In this document: positions 8,993 through 18,300 of the stretch, piece after piece
How positions within the stretch are numbered: the first letter of the stretch is position 1
How the letters are laid out: each line of letters starts with the position of its first letter
Assembly (NCBI GenBank): GCA_001724265.1
Contig: MEDY01000456.1
Coordinates: forward strand, 1-20,426
Source: Rhizaria sp. SCN 62-66
Lineage: Eukaryota > Rhizaria, unplaced
Length of the DNA: 20,426 nucleotides
Direction: 5' to 3'
Translations under genes and position numbers: made by a program
Notes under the pieces: model-generated
What the model was told of the DNA's origin: nothing
Database searches by the model: none
Seen by the model: the letters and a program-made list of their open reading frames with translations, nothing else

Positions 8993-11900
8993 CATAATGA
9001 CGACGCGGGGGGCGAGGACGGAGAGGACCTGGCGGCCGTGCTGCAGCGGCAGCAGGCGCTGGCACACGCCAACCCCGGCGCGGGCCAGCAGGGCGCTATC
9101 GCGCGCGCCTACGACCGCAAGCGCGGCCGCCTCAGCTTTGGCGGCGGCGGCTACGGCGGGGCCAGGGCCGGCGGCGGCGGCCTCAGCCCCGGGCGGGCGC
9201 TGGCACTGGGCGGTCTCGGCCTCGGTCTCGGTGGTGGACTCGGACACGGGCTTGCGATGTCAGGCGGCAACGATGGCGCTAACGCCGGTGCTAAAGCGGG
9301 TGGTGGCCTCAGCGCCGAGCGCATCCAGTTGCTCACGAGTGCGGGTATGGGTCTGGGCATGGGCGTCGTCCCCAATCACGGCAACCGGAAGAGCGGCAAC
9401 AGCTTTGCCGGTGGTTTTGCCGGCCTGGGCAAGGGCCACGTGCTGGGCGACGAGCCTCTCCCCCCAGCCCGCGGCCCCGGCGTCTCTCCGGTGCGCAGTC
9501 TCGCGGCGGCGGCCTCTCGTGCCCATGGCCAGCAGCCGCTGTGGATGCAGCAGCAGCAGCAGGCACATGCGGCGCAGGCCGACGCCCGCGCGAACGCGCA
9601 CGCCGAGGCCATCGCGGCCAAGATGGAGGCGATCACTGACGCGCACAACAGGCTTAAGGCCGACGTTGCAGCTGCTGCAGCCGCTGCGGCCGACAAGAAG
9701 CTCTTTGGGCCCGCGATCGCCTCGGACTCTGTCTCTGCTCCATCGCTTGCGCCTGCGAGCTCCAGCGCTGCTGCTGCTGCTTCTTTGAAGGATGATTTCA
9801 TTGAATATGACATCGACGACGATGACGATGACGATGACGACGACGTGGGCGCCATCTTTTGCGCCATCGAGGACGATGACTTTGGCAGCGCCGAGGACGC
9901 GTACGGCAACGACCACCTGCTTGACTACGACGACTACGTCGACAACGACAGCGACGCCTACGACGACGACCATTAGCTCGACTCGACGGGCTCGAAGAAG
10001 CGCCAGAACAAGACGCCGCGCGCCTCTCAGAATGCCGGCTCTAGTGCAAGTGCGAATGTGAGTGTATTTAACGTTGACGATGACGACGATGACGACGACG
10101 ATCTCGAAGCTGTGCTGGTCGCTATTGCGAAAGCCGAGGAAAACTACCGTCTCTCGCAGCAACAGCAGTATTCTTCTCGATACGGCAGCGGCAACAACAG
10201 CGATATTCAAATCCTCGGTGACGACGATGGCGATGACGACTATCATTACCCGCAGCAGCAACGCCCCCGACAGCCGCCCGCATCCTCATCCTCCGCCTCA
10301 GCCTTAGCCCCCGCCTCCGCTTCCTCAAGCGACCGCTCGCTGGGGCGGTCGCCGAGCTTCTCCGAGGGCGCCGCGGCGGCTGCGGTGGCCGCCGACTGCA
10401 GTCTCGACGACGCGTTTAAACTCATCTCGGCCGCGGAGGCCAAGGCGGCGGCCGCGGTGGACGTTGCTGCCGCCCCCGTCGCGAGTGTCAGTCGAAGCAA
10501 CAGCGGCGGCAACGCCGCGCGGCGCAGCGAGGAGGACGAGGAGGAGGACCTGCAGCGCGCGCTGGCTGCCGTCGCCAAGGCCGAGGCGGAGGCCGAGCAG
10601 GCTGCGGCGGCGGCCGAGGCTGAGGCTGCTGCAATTGCCAGGGCCGTGGCCTTGGCTGATGCTGAGGAGGCCGAAAAGGCCGCAGCCAAAGCCAAAGCCC
10701 TGGCCAGTGCGAGCGCTGCCTCTCCTGCTCCTCGTATGAGTGCAAGTACGAGCACGGACGCGCGGAATGGTGCTGCAAACATTAGCGATGGCAGTGGTAA
10801 TGACAGTGATTTCTCCATTGTTGAGATTGTTTCATCTTCCTCATCATCATCGTCCTCTTCAGCGTCTTCAACGTCGTCTTCTTCAGCATTCGCGTCGAAA
10901 CATGAGTTCAAGAGGTCGAACGATGACTCGAGCAAGAGCAGTGCGAATACTGCGCCTGCTTTTGCTGCTGTTACTGCTACAACTGCGAGCCGCGATACGA
11001 TGAATGACAGCGACGTCATCGTGCTCTCCGACACCAGCGCAGCCAACACGACTTGCGACAAAGACGACGACACCTATAGCTGCAGCCACAACCACAACAA
11101 CGATGACGACGGTTATAACAACTACGACTACGATAACTACTTGCTTGACGAAAGCTACAGCAACAGTACCAGCGCTCTCAACGACAGCAACGCTGGTGCC
11201 TACATTCACAGCAATGACAACAACAGCAGCAACAACAGCAGCAGCAGCAGCTCAGGGAGAACTGTGAGCGACAATACCCTTACGAGTGACAGTGCTGCCG
11301 GCGCAGCTTCTGCTGCTGCTGCAGCTGCGGCTTCGTCTTACAACGACTCCAAATCTAAGTATGATTACGACGACGATGACGGTGCCATTGATCTCTCTTG
11401 CTCGCAATCCTCGTCGTCATCGTCTTCATCGTTATTCTCTGCCTTTGTGCTTGCGTCAAAGACGACGCATGCATCAGAATCATCAGCAACAGTATCGGCA
11501 TCGGCATCATCGTTGCGGCTTGCCACGAACGCCAGTCTAAGCACCCCCATAGACACCGACGCAACCGCAGACTATGACGCCACCGCACTGCTCTTATTTC
11601 TCAGCGACCACAATAGCGCCGCCGCCGCAGCCCCGGCCCCGCTCGCTCTCTCCCGCGCCACACACCAGCAGCAGCGTCAGCAGCAGCAACGCTCGCAAGA
11701 GCAGCCCCCATCGGCGTCGCCGCTGCTGCTGTGCCCGCCGCCTCCGTACAAGCCGACGTTCATGGGCCCCCCGCCGTCGCTGTCGTCGGCCCCCGTGGCG
11801 GGCGCCTTCTCGCTCGCGCACTTCGACATCGTGCTGCTGCTCGACCTCCGCGAGTCCTACTCGGGGCCTAACTCGGACGCTTGGCGCGCTGCGCAGAACC

Positions 11901-13243
11901 CCGCGCGCCGCGGCGGCCGTGGCGGCGCTGGCGCAAGCGGACGCGGCGGCCGCGGCGGTGCTTCTGCTGGCGGCGCCGGCGGCGGAGGCGGCTCGGGTGG
12001 CGGCGACCGGTCCCGCACGGCCGTGGAGGCGCTTGCGCGGATGCTCGCATCGCCGTCGCTGCGCGTCGAGGTCTCCACGCTGGCGCTGGGCGACGTGCTC
12101 TGGGTCGCTGAGCACCGCGCAACTGGCCGCCGCTGGGTACTGGACTGCGTGCTGGAGCGCAAGATGACGGCGGACCTGGTCGAGTCGATCCGCGACGGGC
12201 GCTACCACGAACAGCGCGACAGGCTGCGCGCTTCGGGGCTGCGCCGCGTCACCTATCTCATCGAGGGGCCAATCAAGGGCGAGAAAGGCCCCACGCTGCC
12301 GCGCTCCTCCACCGCCCACAGCGGCGGCGGCGGCGGGGGCAACGCGGCGGCTGGGGCGGCTGGCTGGAAGCCCGACTTCGGCAGCAAAGCCTTTTGGGCC
12401 AACAAGAACAAGCTCAAAAAAGCTGCCGCCGCCGCCGCGGTCAACGGCGCGAGCGCGGGCGGCATCGGCCCGCAGTCTGCGCTAGCGGCGCCGGGCGCGG
12501 ACGCGGGGCTGGACCCGCTGCTGCCCAGCAACGGCGCCGCGGGCTTAGGCGGCTCGGGCGCCGCGGGCTCCGGCTTCCGACTCATCGACACGGCCGCGCT
12601 GGAAACCGCGCTGGCGACACTCGAGACGTGCTTCGGCTTCGCGGTCTACAACAGCAGCGGCTTCGACGACACCAAGGCCTTTCTCGCGACCGTGCACGCC
12701 GAGCTCACGGCGTGGTACGGTGCGCCGGAGGTTGCGCGCCGCGTGCGGCTGCAGGACCCCGCCAGCTTCAGCCTCAGCCCCGTCGCGAAAGGCTCTACTG
12801 CAACAGCGGCGACGGCGGCGGCGGAGTCGGCTGCGATCCGCGGTGAGGGCGAGCTGTTGGAGGCGTTCAACGCGCGCATGCGCAAGCGCGGGCAGTTTTC
12901 GCACGCGACGCTGTTCCTCTCGCAGCTGCGGCAGGTCAAGGGCGTCGGCCCCAGCCAGGCTGCGGCGCTGGCGCGGCGCTTCCGCACCCCGGCGCGGCTG
13001 GCGGCCGCGCTCGAGGCCTGCGCCACGCCGCGCCTGGCCGACGCCATGCTCGTAGAGGTCTGCGCGGCGGCCGCAGCGGCGGGCGAGCGCGCGGCCAAGA
13101 AGCTGGTGCCCGCGGCCGCGGCGCGCGTGCGCGAGGTGTGGATGGAAGCGAGCTACGCGAGCGCGCCAGCACAAGGACCTGCGACACAGAGGACTGTCAC
13201 GATGGAGCCTGATATCGACGAAGATGATTACGTTTTCGAGTGA
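6850..13243 (+). CDS. MUS81: MUS81 structure-specific endonuclease, giant form; join(6850..7017,7184..7662,7813..13243), two in-frame TAG codons
   Basis: Catalytic subunit of the MUS81-EME1 type nuclease that cuts branched DNA (3' flaps, stalled forks, recombination intermediates) in the nucleus. The spliced frame is 2026 codons including the TGA stop; human MUS81 is about 550 residues. Domains: MUS81-type helix-hairpin-helix at about 139-212 (SVRRYPVPL near 180) preceded by a second related copy at about 28-95; winged-helix region at about 400-585 with an internal insert; a huge Asp/Ser/Ala/Gln/Asn-rich linker at about 600-1540; ERCC4 nuclease domain from 1553 with D1559, E1562, D1643 and the signature E1664-R1665-K1666 followed by DL; C-terminal helix-hairpin-helix with GVG at 1926-1928 and the ACATP motif. 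A Gly/RGG-rich insert (about 1581-1615) and a Gly/Ala-rich loop (about 1700-1802) interrupt the nuclease domain. Codons 272 and 937 are TAG in the same frame. All family residues are intact, which argues against a pseudogene. The start at 6850 is the first ATG of exon 1. Confidence 0.9.
7018..7183 (+). other. MUS81: MUS81 intron 1
   Basis: 166 bases, phase 0, donor AAG|GTACGC and acceptor CTCTCAG|ACA. AT-rich relative to both exons, with a possible branch site CTTAAC about 50 bases before the acceptor. Splicing joins two halves of the first helix-hairpin-helix-like domain. Confidence 0.85.
7663..7812 (+). other. MUS81: MUS81 intron 2
   Basis: 150 bases, phase 2, donor AG|GTTCGTG and acceptor ATGTTAG|GCG. 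Strongly AT-rich with abrupt return to GC-rich coding sequence at 7813. Splicing restores an AGG Arg codon and puts exon 3 in the frame used all the way to the nuclease domain. Confidence 0.8.
7967..8052 (+). repeat. MUS81: CAA/CAG glutamine-codon repeat in MUS81 exon 3
   Basis: A run of mixed CAA and CAG codons with a few other residues encodes a Gln-rich segment; it contains the first in-frame TAG. Confidence 0.8.
7979..7981 (+). other. MUS81: In-frame TAG codon 1 in MUS81 (codon 272)
   Basis: TAG follows AAA CAA CAG and precedes ATT TAC GAG CAA ATT CAG CAA. It lies inside a Gln-rich stretch that stays open and Gln-rich on both sides. It is one C-to-T change from CAG. Moving the intron 2 acceptor to a CAG codon in this stretch, or to the TAG itself, would break the frame. 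The one frame-keeping acceptor I found (AG at 8024-8025) has no pyrimidine tract. Confidence 0.85.
8963..8992 (+). repeat. MUS81: (GAC)10 poly-Asp repeat in MUS81
   Basis: Ten uninterrupted GAC codons encode ten Asp residues (about residues 600-609) just after the winged-helix region. The pure repeat suggests recent slippage expansion, unlike the mixed GAC/GAT runs further on. Confidence 0.9.
9974..9976 (+). other. MUS81: In-frame TAG codon 2 in MUS81 (codon 937)
   Basis: TAG lies between GAC GAC CAT and CTC GAC TCG in the acidic linker. The same frame stays open, with neighbouring codon usage, through the nuclease domain to the TGA at 13241-13243. The +4 base is C, a context often associated with leaky termination. 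No good intron borders surround it: possible phase-0 donors upstream (GTCGAC about 40 bases away, GTGGGC about 130 bases away) pair with an acceptor lacking a pyrimidine tract. Confidence 0.85.
10076..10102 (+). repeat. MUS81: Mixed GAC/GAT poly-Asp run in MUS81 linker
   Basis: Nine Asp codons in a row (GAC and GAT mixed) beginning about 100 bases after the second in-frame TAG. A similar Asp run lies before it near 9817-9845, so the acidic character is continuous across the TAG. Confidence 0.85.
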
Positions 13244-13562
13244 TTTTTTGTTATAACAAGTATATTTGTTTATTATATAGTCTAATAGCGAGTTGATTTG
13301 CATACATAGAATTTTCAAGTCAGTCGATGTTCAAATGTCCCCTTTCGCGTGTTCCTCTCCTCCGCGCACCGCAACGAATCTTCAAAGCTTTGAAAATGGG
13401 CGGTAAAAAACGTCAACCTGCCCTATAAGACGTCCGTTAATAGATGTGATGCCGCGTATCCTAACATTTCATATGTGTTTTGACATTATATCAAATTATT
13501 ACCTTCATTTCACCCTGTTAATTTGTTGAAAATACCTCTTTTGATTTCACAGACTCCTCAGT
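13244..13562. other. Intergenic region between MUS81 and the coiled-coil gene
   Basis: 319 AT-rich bases. It contains a possible promoter (reported separately). Its end, TTTGATTTCACAG just before ACTCCTCAGTATG, looks like a 3' splice site, so a 5' UTR intron directly before the ATG is possible. Confidence 0.55.
13398..13428 (+). promoter_or_regulatory. Possible core promoter (GGGCGG plus TATAA) of the coiled-coil gene
   Basis: A GGGCGG GC-box-like hexamer (13398-13403) is followed about 20 bases later by TATAA (13424-13428), about 135 bases before the ATG. The arrangement fits a core promoter, but no transcript start is known. Confidence 0.3.
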
Positions 13563-15034
13563 ATGCCCCCTAAGAAGCGCGGAAACAATAACAACAATAA
13601 GAACGCGTCCTCGGCTGCTTCTGATGACTCGATCTTTGCCACGCCGCCCGCCCCTGCGCCTGTTGCTGGTCCCACCGCTGCGGCCCCCGTCGCTGCGCCC
13701 CAGGCCGCTTTGACGTCCTCGTCGTCCTCCGCCGCGGGCGATTCCGCCGCCGACGCCGACGCTGAGGCCGCGGCCGCCACGGACGACACTGCTGAGCCTG
13801 CCCCGCGCGTGCGCACAGCCGAGGAGGAGCGCGAGCGCGAGCTGACCGCCACGCGCCAGAAGTTGCTGTCGGACCTGCGCCGCCTGGAGGCGATCGAGGG
13901 CGCCAACGCCCCCTCGGTGCTGCCCGGTTTCGACCCTGCGGCGTCGCGCAAGCACCAGTACAACGTCGCTACCACGCCCATCTTCAAGGCCGCGGGCGCG
14001 GAGGCGCAGCTGAAGCTCGCGCTTGCCGCCGTGGAGCGCTTTGTAGACGCCGCGGCCGAGGGCAAGGCGCGCGAGGCGTACTGGCAGTCCCGATGGCAGC
14101 GCGCCACGCGCATCTCCCAGCTCACCGACCAGGTACGCAGGCAAATCATCGCAATACGGCGAACGCATAAAATATGATCATATAGCGTTGTGTGTTCAAT
14201 GATAAGTGGATGATGTATGCTCTTATTCTTTTGACTTGATGAACCTATCTCTCTCACAACGACTTCTTGTTGCTCATTTTGCAACCATGCACGCGCCGAC
14301 TCACGCACGCACGCACATTCACACAGACTCTGGCGGACATGTCGAAGAACACGTCCGCGCTGTCTGCCATCTACGACGACTCGACGGCGGCTATGCGCGC
14401 ACAGCTGGCGGCCGAGCGTGCGCGCAACGACGACCTGCAGGCGAAGCAACAGGCGATCCTGCACACGATCGACACGCAGGTTGCCGACATGCTCTCCAAG
14501 CAGCGGCTGCTGCTCGAGGAGAACGACTCGCTGCGCGCGAAGCTGACGCAGGCGCTGGACGCGAGCCAGAAGCTGCAGCATGCGAGCCAGCAGGTTGAGC
14601 GCGCCTACGTCGCCGAGCGCGCGTCGCTGGCCGACTCGCTGGAGCAGGCCGCCGTGCTCGTCAAGGAGGAGCGCGCGAAGCGGCTCGCGAGCGAGGATGC
14701 GCACCGCGGGGACCTGCAGGGCTTTAGCGCGCAGTTCAAGGAGCAGGTGCGCGTGATGGAGGAGGCGCGCAAGACGGGCGAGCGCAAGGACAAGGTGCTG
14801 CGCGAGTGCCAGGAGACCTTCCAGGCCAAGCACGCGCTCGACGAGAAGCGCATCACAGAGCTATCGCTCAAATACGCCGAGCTCACGAAGCAGCACGAAA
14901 AGCTTAAGGTGGTCTTCGCGGCCTCGCTCAAGAAGCAACAGCAGCAGCAGCCGGGGACCGACGCGGCGGCTGCGGAGGCAGCGCCGGAACAGGCTGCCGA
15001 GTCTGCGGAGACTGCTGCTGCGGCTGCTGAGTGA
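13563..15034 (+). CDS. Two-exon coiled-coil protein of unknown function; join(13563..14132,14327..15034)
   Basis: 425 residues after splicing, TGA stop. Residues 1-80 are a disordered Asn/Ala/Ser/Pro-rich head starting MPPKKRG with an Asn run. From about 80 (RTAEEERERELTATRQKLLS) the protein becomes charged and helical. Exon 2 is an almost unbroken coiled coil (residues about 191-385) with heptad-like Leu/Ala spacing and many Glu/Lys/Arg/Gln. The tail is a short Gln run followed by an Ala/Glu-rich end. I do not recognise a family; a cytoskeletal or vesicle-tethering coiled coil (taxilin-like in general appearance only) is possible but unsupported. The intron falls in phase 0 at QLTDQ|TLADM within the helical region. 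The ATG at 13563 is the first one after the splice-site-like CACAG. Confidence 0.85.
14133..14326 (+). other. Intron of the coiled-coil gene
   Basis: 194 bases, phase 0, donor CAG|GTACGC and acceptor CACACAG|ACT. AT-rich in its first two thirds; near the acceptor a short ACGC microsatellite lies at about 14302-14315. Confidence 0.85.
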
Positions 15035-15361
15035 TTGCGGAGTGTGTACGTAGTGGACTGACATTTTTTATGTGTGTCATCAGAAAGACACGCTCTGTGA
15101 GCGTTGCTTATGTTTTTGAATGACTTCGCGTGGTTCGAAGTTCCTTTTGTTATCCATAACAATCCAAAAATACAGGCCAATACCATTGACTTGAATACGG
15201 TTTGAAAAACAGCTAAATAGTGTATTGGATACTCTACATAAGATATATCGTTTTCTCGAACTACTGTCGATGAAACTAAGTAAAATAAAGATGAATGGAA
15301 AACCAATCTCTCTGTTCAGAGTGGCTGTAACGTCTTGTAATAGTTCTTTTTGTTGACGTCC
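15035..15361. other. Convergent intergenic region
   Basis: 327 AT-rich bases between the stop codons of two convergent genes, so it must contain both 3' UTRs. A plus-strand AATAAA lies at 15284-15289, 250 bases after the coiled-coil stop. No matching signal is obvious for the minus-strand gene. Confidence 0.6.
15284..15289 (+). terminator. Candidate polyadenylation signal AATAAA of the coiled-coil gene
   Basis: A perfect AATAAA hexamer in the 3' flank of the plus-strand gene. Whether this organism uses that hexamer is unknown; the other genes here do not show it clearly. Confidence 0.35.
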
Positions 15362-18300
15362 TTAATGTGTTGCGTTGGTGGCCTGCGCGGCCTCGGCGGC
15401 CCTGCCCGCGCGCGCCGCCATGGCCGCGCCAAAGGCGTCCGCGGCCGCGGCCACAGCGGCGTCGCTGGAGCCCGCCAATCCCGCGTGCCACACCGCGACA
15501 GCGTCGCTCGCGTGCGGGGAGTCGGACGAGGAGGCAGACGAAGATATGGACGCAGTATCGCCTGCGGTGTCGCCGGTGCTGCCGCGGCCCAGGGTCGACG
15601 CAGTCTCGAAGCGGACCAGCGCCGCGTGCGCGCGGTGCGAGGCGGCGGCGGAGGCGACCAGCGCGGCCCACGGGACCGCGCGAGGCCTGCTCTGGCCGCT
15701 CTTGCTAGCGTCTGTCCGGCCGGCGGCCTTGTTGGTGCCCTCGACGGAATCAGCGGCGGCGGCACTGTCAGCTGTCGTTGTCGCTGCTGCTGCCGCTGTT
15801 GAGGCTGAGGCTGAGGATGCGTCAGTGCTCGTGCTCGAGGGCAAGCGCGCGCCGAACTCGTACATCTCGCGGTTAGCCCCGCTGCCGGCGACGGTGAGCC
15901 GCTTGCTCGTCCGGAACACCGCCCCGGTCCCCAGCACCGACGCTTGACTCTGACCCGCGCTCTGGCTGAGGCTGACGGTCTTGGCCTCGCTCTCCGCCCC
16001 GCTCTGGCTGGGGGCCCGGCTCACGCTGTGACTCGCACTCTGGCTCAGGGACAGCGACTGCGTCTGTGAGAGCGACTGTGCTAGCGTGGGCGTGCGCGCG
16101 TGCCCGCCGTCCTCGTCCGTCGCCGGTGGCTTGACCTCCCGCTGCGCCGCGAGCGCGCGCAGGGCCGCGGCGGGCGCCACGTCGTCGTCGTCGTCGCCGA
16201 GCGCGCTGAGCAGGTCGCTGTCGTCCGCGCTCAGCATCTCGCGGCTGCGCGCGCTGGCCGCAAGCGAGTGCGCGCTAGCGTGGCTGTGATGCGCTCCGTT
16301 GTGTGGCGCAGGCAGCGCCAGCGTCTTGGCGCCGCTGCGGCCCTCGGTGGTGGCGGCCAGCACAGTGGTGTTGGTCGCGGTGGCGGCGTTGGTGGCGGAC
16401 CGGGGCGCGCGCCGGGGCCCGCTCTGTCCGCGCACTCTGCTGCCGCTACCGCCGCCGACGGCGCCGAAGCCGCCGCTGCTATTAGCGCTCTGCGGCATCG
16501 CAGTCAGACTGTACCGCCCGCTGCCGCCGCCGCTGCCACTGCCTGCGCTCGTGCTGTTGTTGATGTTGGTGTTAGTGCTGCTGCCGTTGCTCCCGGTACC
16601 CTTGCTGCCAGAGAGCCCGTGACTGTGTCCGCGACTGTGCGAGTGGCTCTGCGAGTGGCTCTGCGACGGCGCCAGCGAGTGGCTCTGCGAAAGCGCCGAC
16701 GGGGACTCGGAGCGAGATTGCGAGCGAGAGTGCGAGTGCGAGGGCGCGTGCGAGTAACAGCCCTCCAGGTGGTCGATGTGCAGCGGGTACGTCCCGGGAC
16801 CCAACGAGCGATGGCCGGCCTGCGCGGCGCTGTCGCCGTCGCCGTCGCCGCTCTGGTCCAGCTCCAGGTCGAACCCGCTGTGGTCGTCATTGTCGTGGTC
16901 GTTGTCCTCGTCGAAGCTCTTGTTCAGCCCGCTGCCGCTTGTGCTATTGTGGGCGCTCGCGTGCGCGTTCTGGGGGCCACGGGCAGCGGCACCGCGCCGC
17001 TGGGGCGCCGCCGCACTCTGCTGCTGCTGCTGCTGCTGTTGAGACTGCACACCGGCGTTAGCAGAGTGACCGTGGGCCCCAGGGTGGCCGTGGCCGTGGC
17101 TGTGGTCGTCAACACGAACGACGTCGTCAGTCTCGTTCAGCTCGGCCATGTCGTCGAAGTCAAGCCGCTGGTCGTCGCCGTCGTCGCCGCCGCCGAAGTT
17201 AAGCCGCGCCTCGTCCTCGTTGCCCGCAGTGACGGAGCGGCGCCGCCCGTGGCCGCTGCTCACAGTCACAGTCATCTTGCCCGCCTTGCCGTGGCCGTGA
17301 CCGTGGGCGCGGTTGTGACCGGGGCTGTCGAGCGCGTTGAGTCCGAGACCGTGCAAAGGGTCCTTGTCCGCCTCCGTGTCAGCAAACCGCGACGGGCACA
17401 CTGCACCGGTGCCCACTTTAGTAGCATGATTAGCACTTGTGGTGGTGTTGTTGTTGTTGTTGTGAGGACTCGGGAAGTCGTCGATCGCGTCCAAGTCACC
17501 AAACGAGCCGTCCGCGTCATCGCCCTCGCCGTCAGCACTCGCATGCCCGTGTCCGTGAGCGTGTGCGTGTGCGTTGCGGGGGCGCGCGGCGGCGAGCAGC
17601 GCGGCGCCCAGCGCGGGGTCCGGCGGCGCCGAGATGCGGAAGAGTCCGCCGCGCTGCACCGTGATGCTCACGCCGACGCCAGCAGCCGCGCCCGCAGCAG
17701 CACTGGCGCCAGCGGCAGGGGGCTGCTGGGCGGGGGACGTGATCTTGGAGTTGTTATTCGTGTCGTTGTCGTCGGCGCATTCGTCGTCGCTAGTGAACCC
17801 ACCGGCACAACCGTCGCTATGGTCGCCCTCGTCCTTGGTGCTCGCCTCCTTGTTCCCCTTGGAACCCTTGGTACCCTTGCCCTTGCCCTTGGCCTTGCCG
17901 TTGCCGTTGCCGCCCGCATCGTCGTCGTAGAGCGCCGTGGCCGAGAGCGGCGCGTCGGCCAGATCGTCGATGCTGAAGAGGTCGTCGACCGTGTCGTCGG
18001 CGGCGTCGTTGACCCAGCGCCCGCGCACAAACCGAGCCGCCACCGCGCCCGCCGGGTCGAACGGCGGCGACACCGGCACCGCAGAGACCTGCGCTGGCGC
18101 TGGCGACACCGGGACCTGCGCCGCCGGAGCGGGGCTCGACGGCGGCCCTGAACTGACACTGGCCCCTGCGGCACTGACCTCGGCGGCGATGGCGGCGGCC
18201 CCGGCGGTAGCGGCGGCGGCGGCGGTGGCGGCGGCGGCGCGACGGTCTGCTGCGCCGGCGCCGGTGCGCTTGGCAGCCGCGTCCTGGGTGAGGCTCTGAG

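Noticed and set aside
8081-9976. A separate 631-residue gene, with a second separate gene at 10058-13243
   Set aside because: Both parts lie in the same frame as MUS81 exon 3 with nothing but a TAG between them. The first carries the MUS81 winged-helix region and the second the MUS81 nuclease and C-terminal hairpin, in family order. One interrupted gene explains this better than two genes.
6850-13243. MUS81 as a pseudogene because of internal stops
   Set aside because: There are no frameshifts and no TAA or TGA interruptions in about 2000 codons, catalytic residues are intact, splice sites are clean and the frame ends in a normal TGA. Decay would not produce only TAG.
16100-18151. 683-codon open frame on the plus strand opposite the large minus-strand gene
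   Set aside because: It is Val/Arg/Ala/Leu-rich with no domain, and mirrors the Ser/His/Asp codons of the minus-strand gene. GC-rich repetitive coding DNA often leaves such an antisense frame open.
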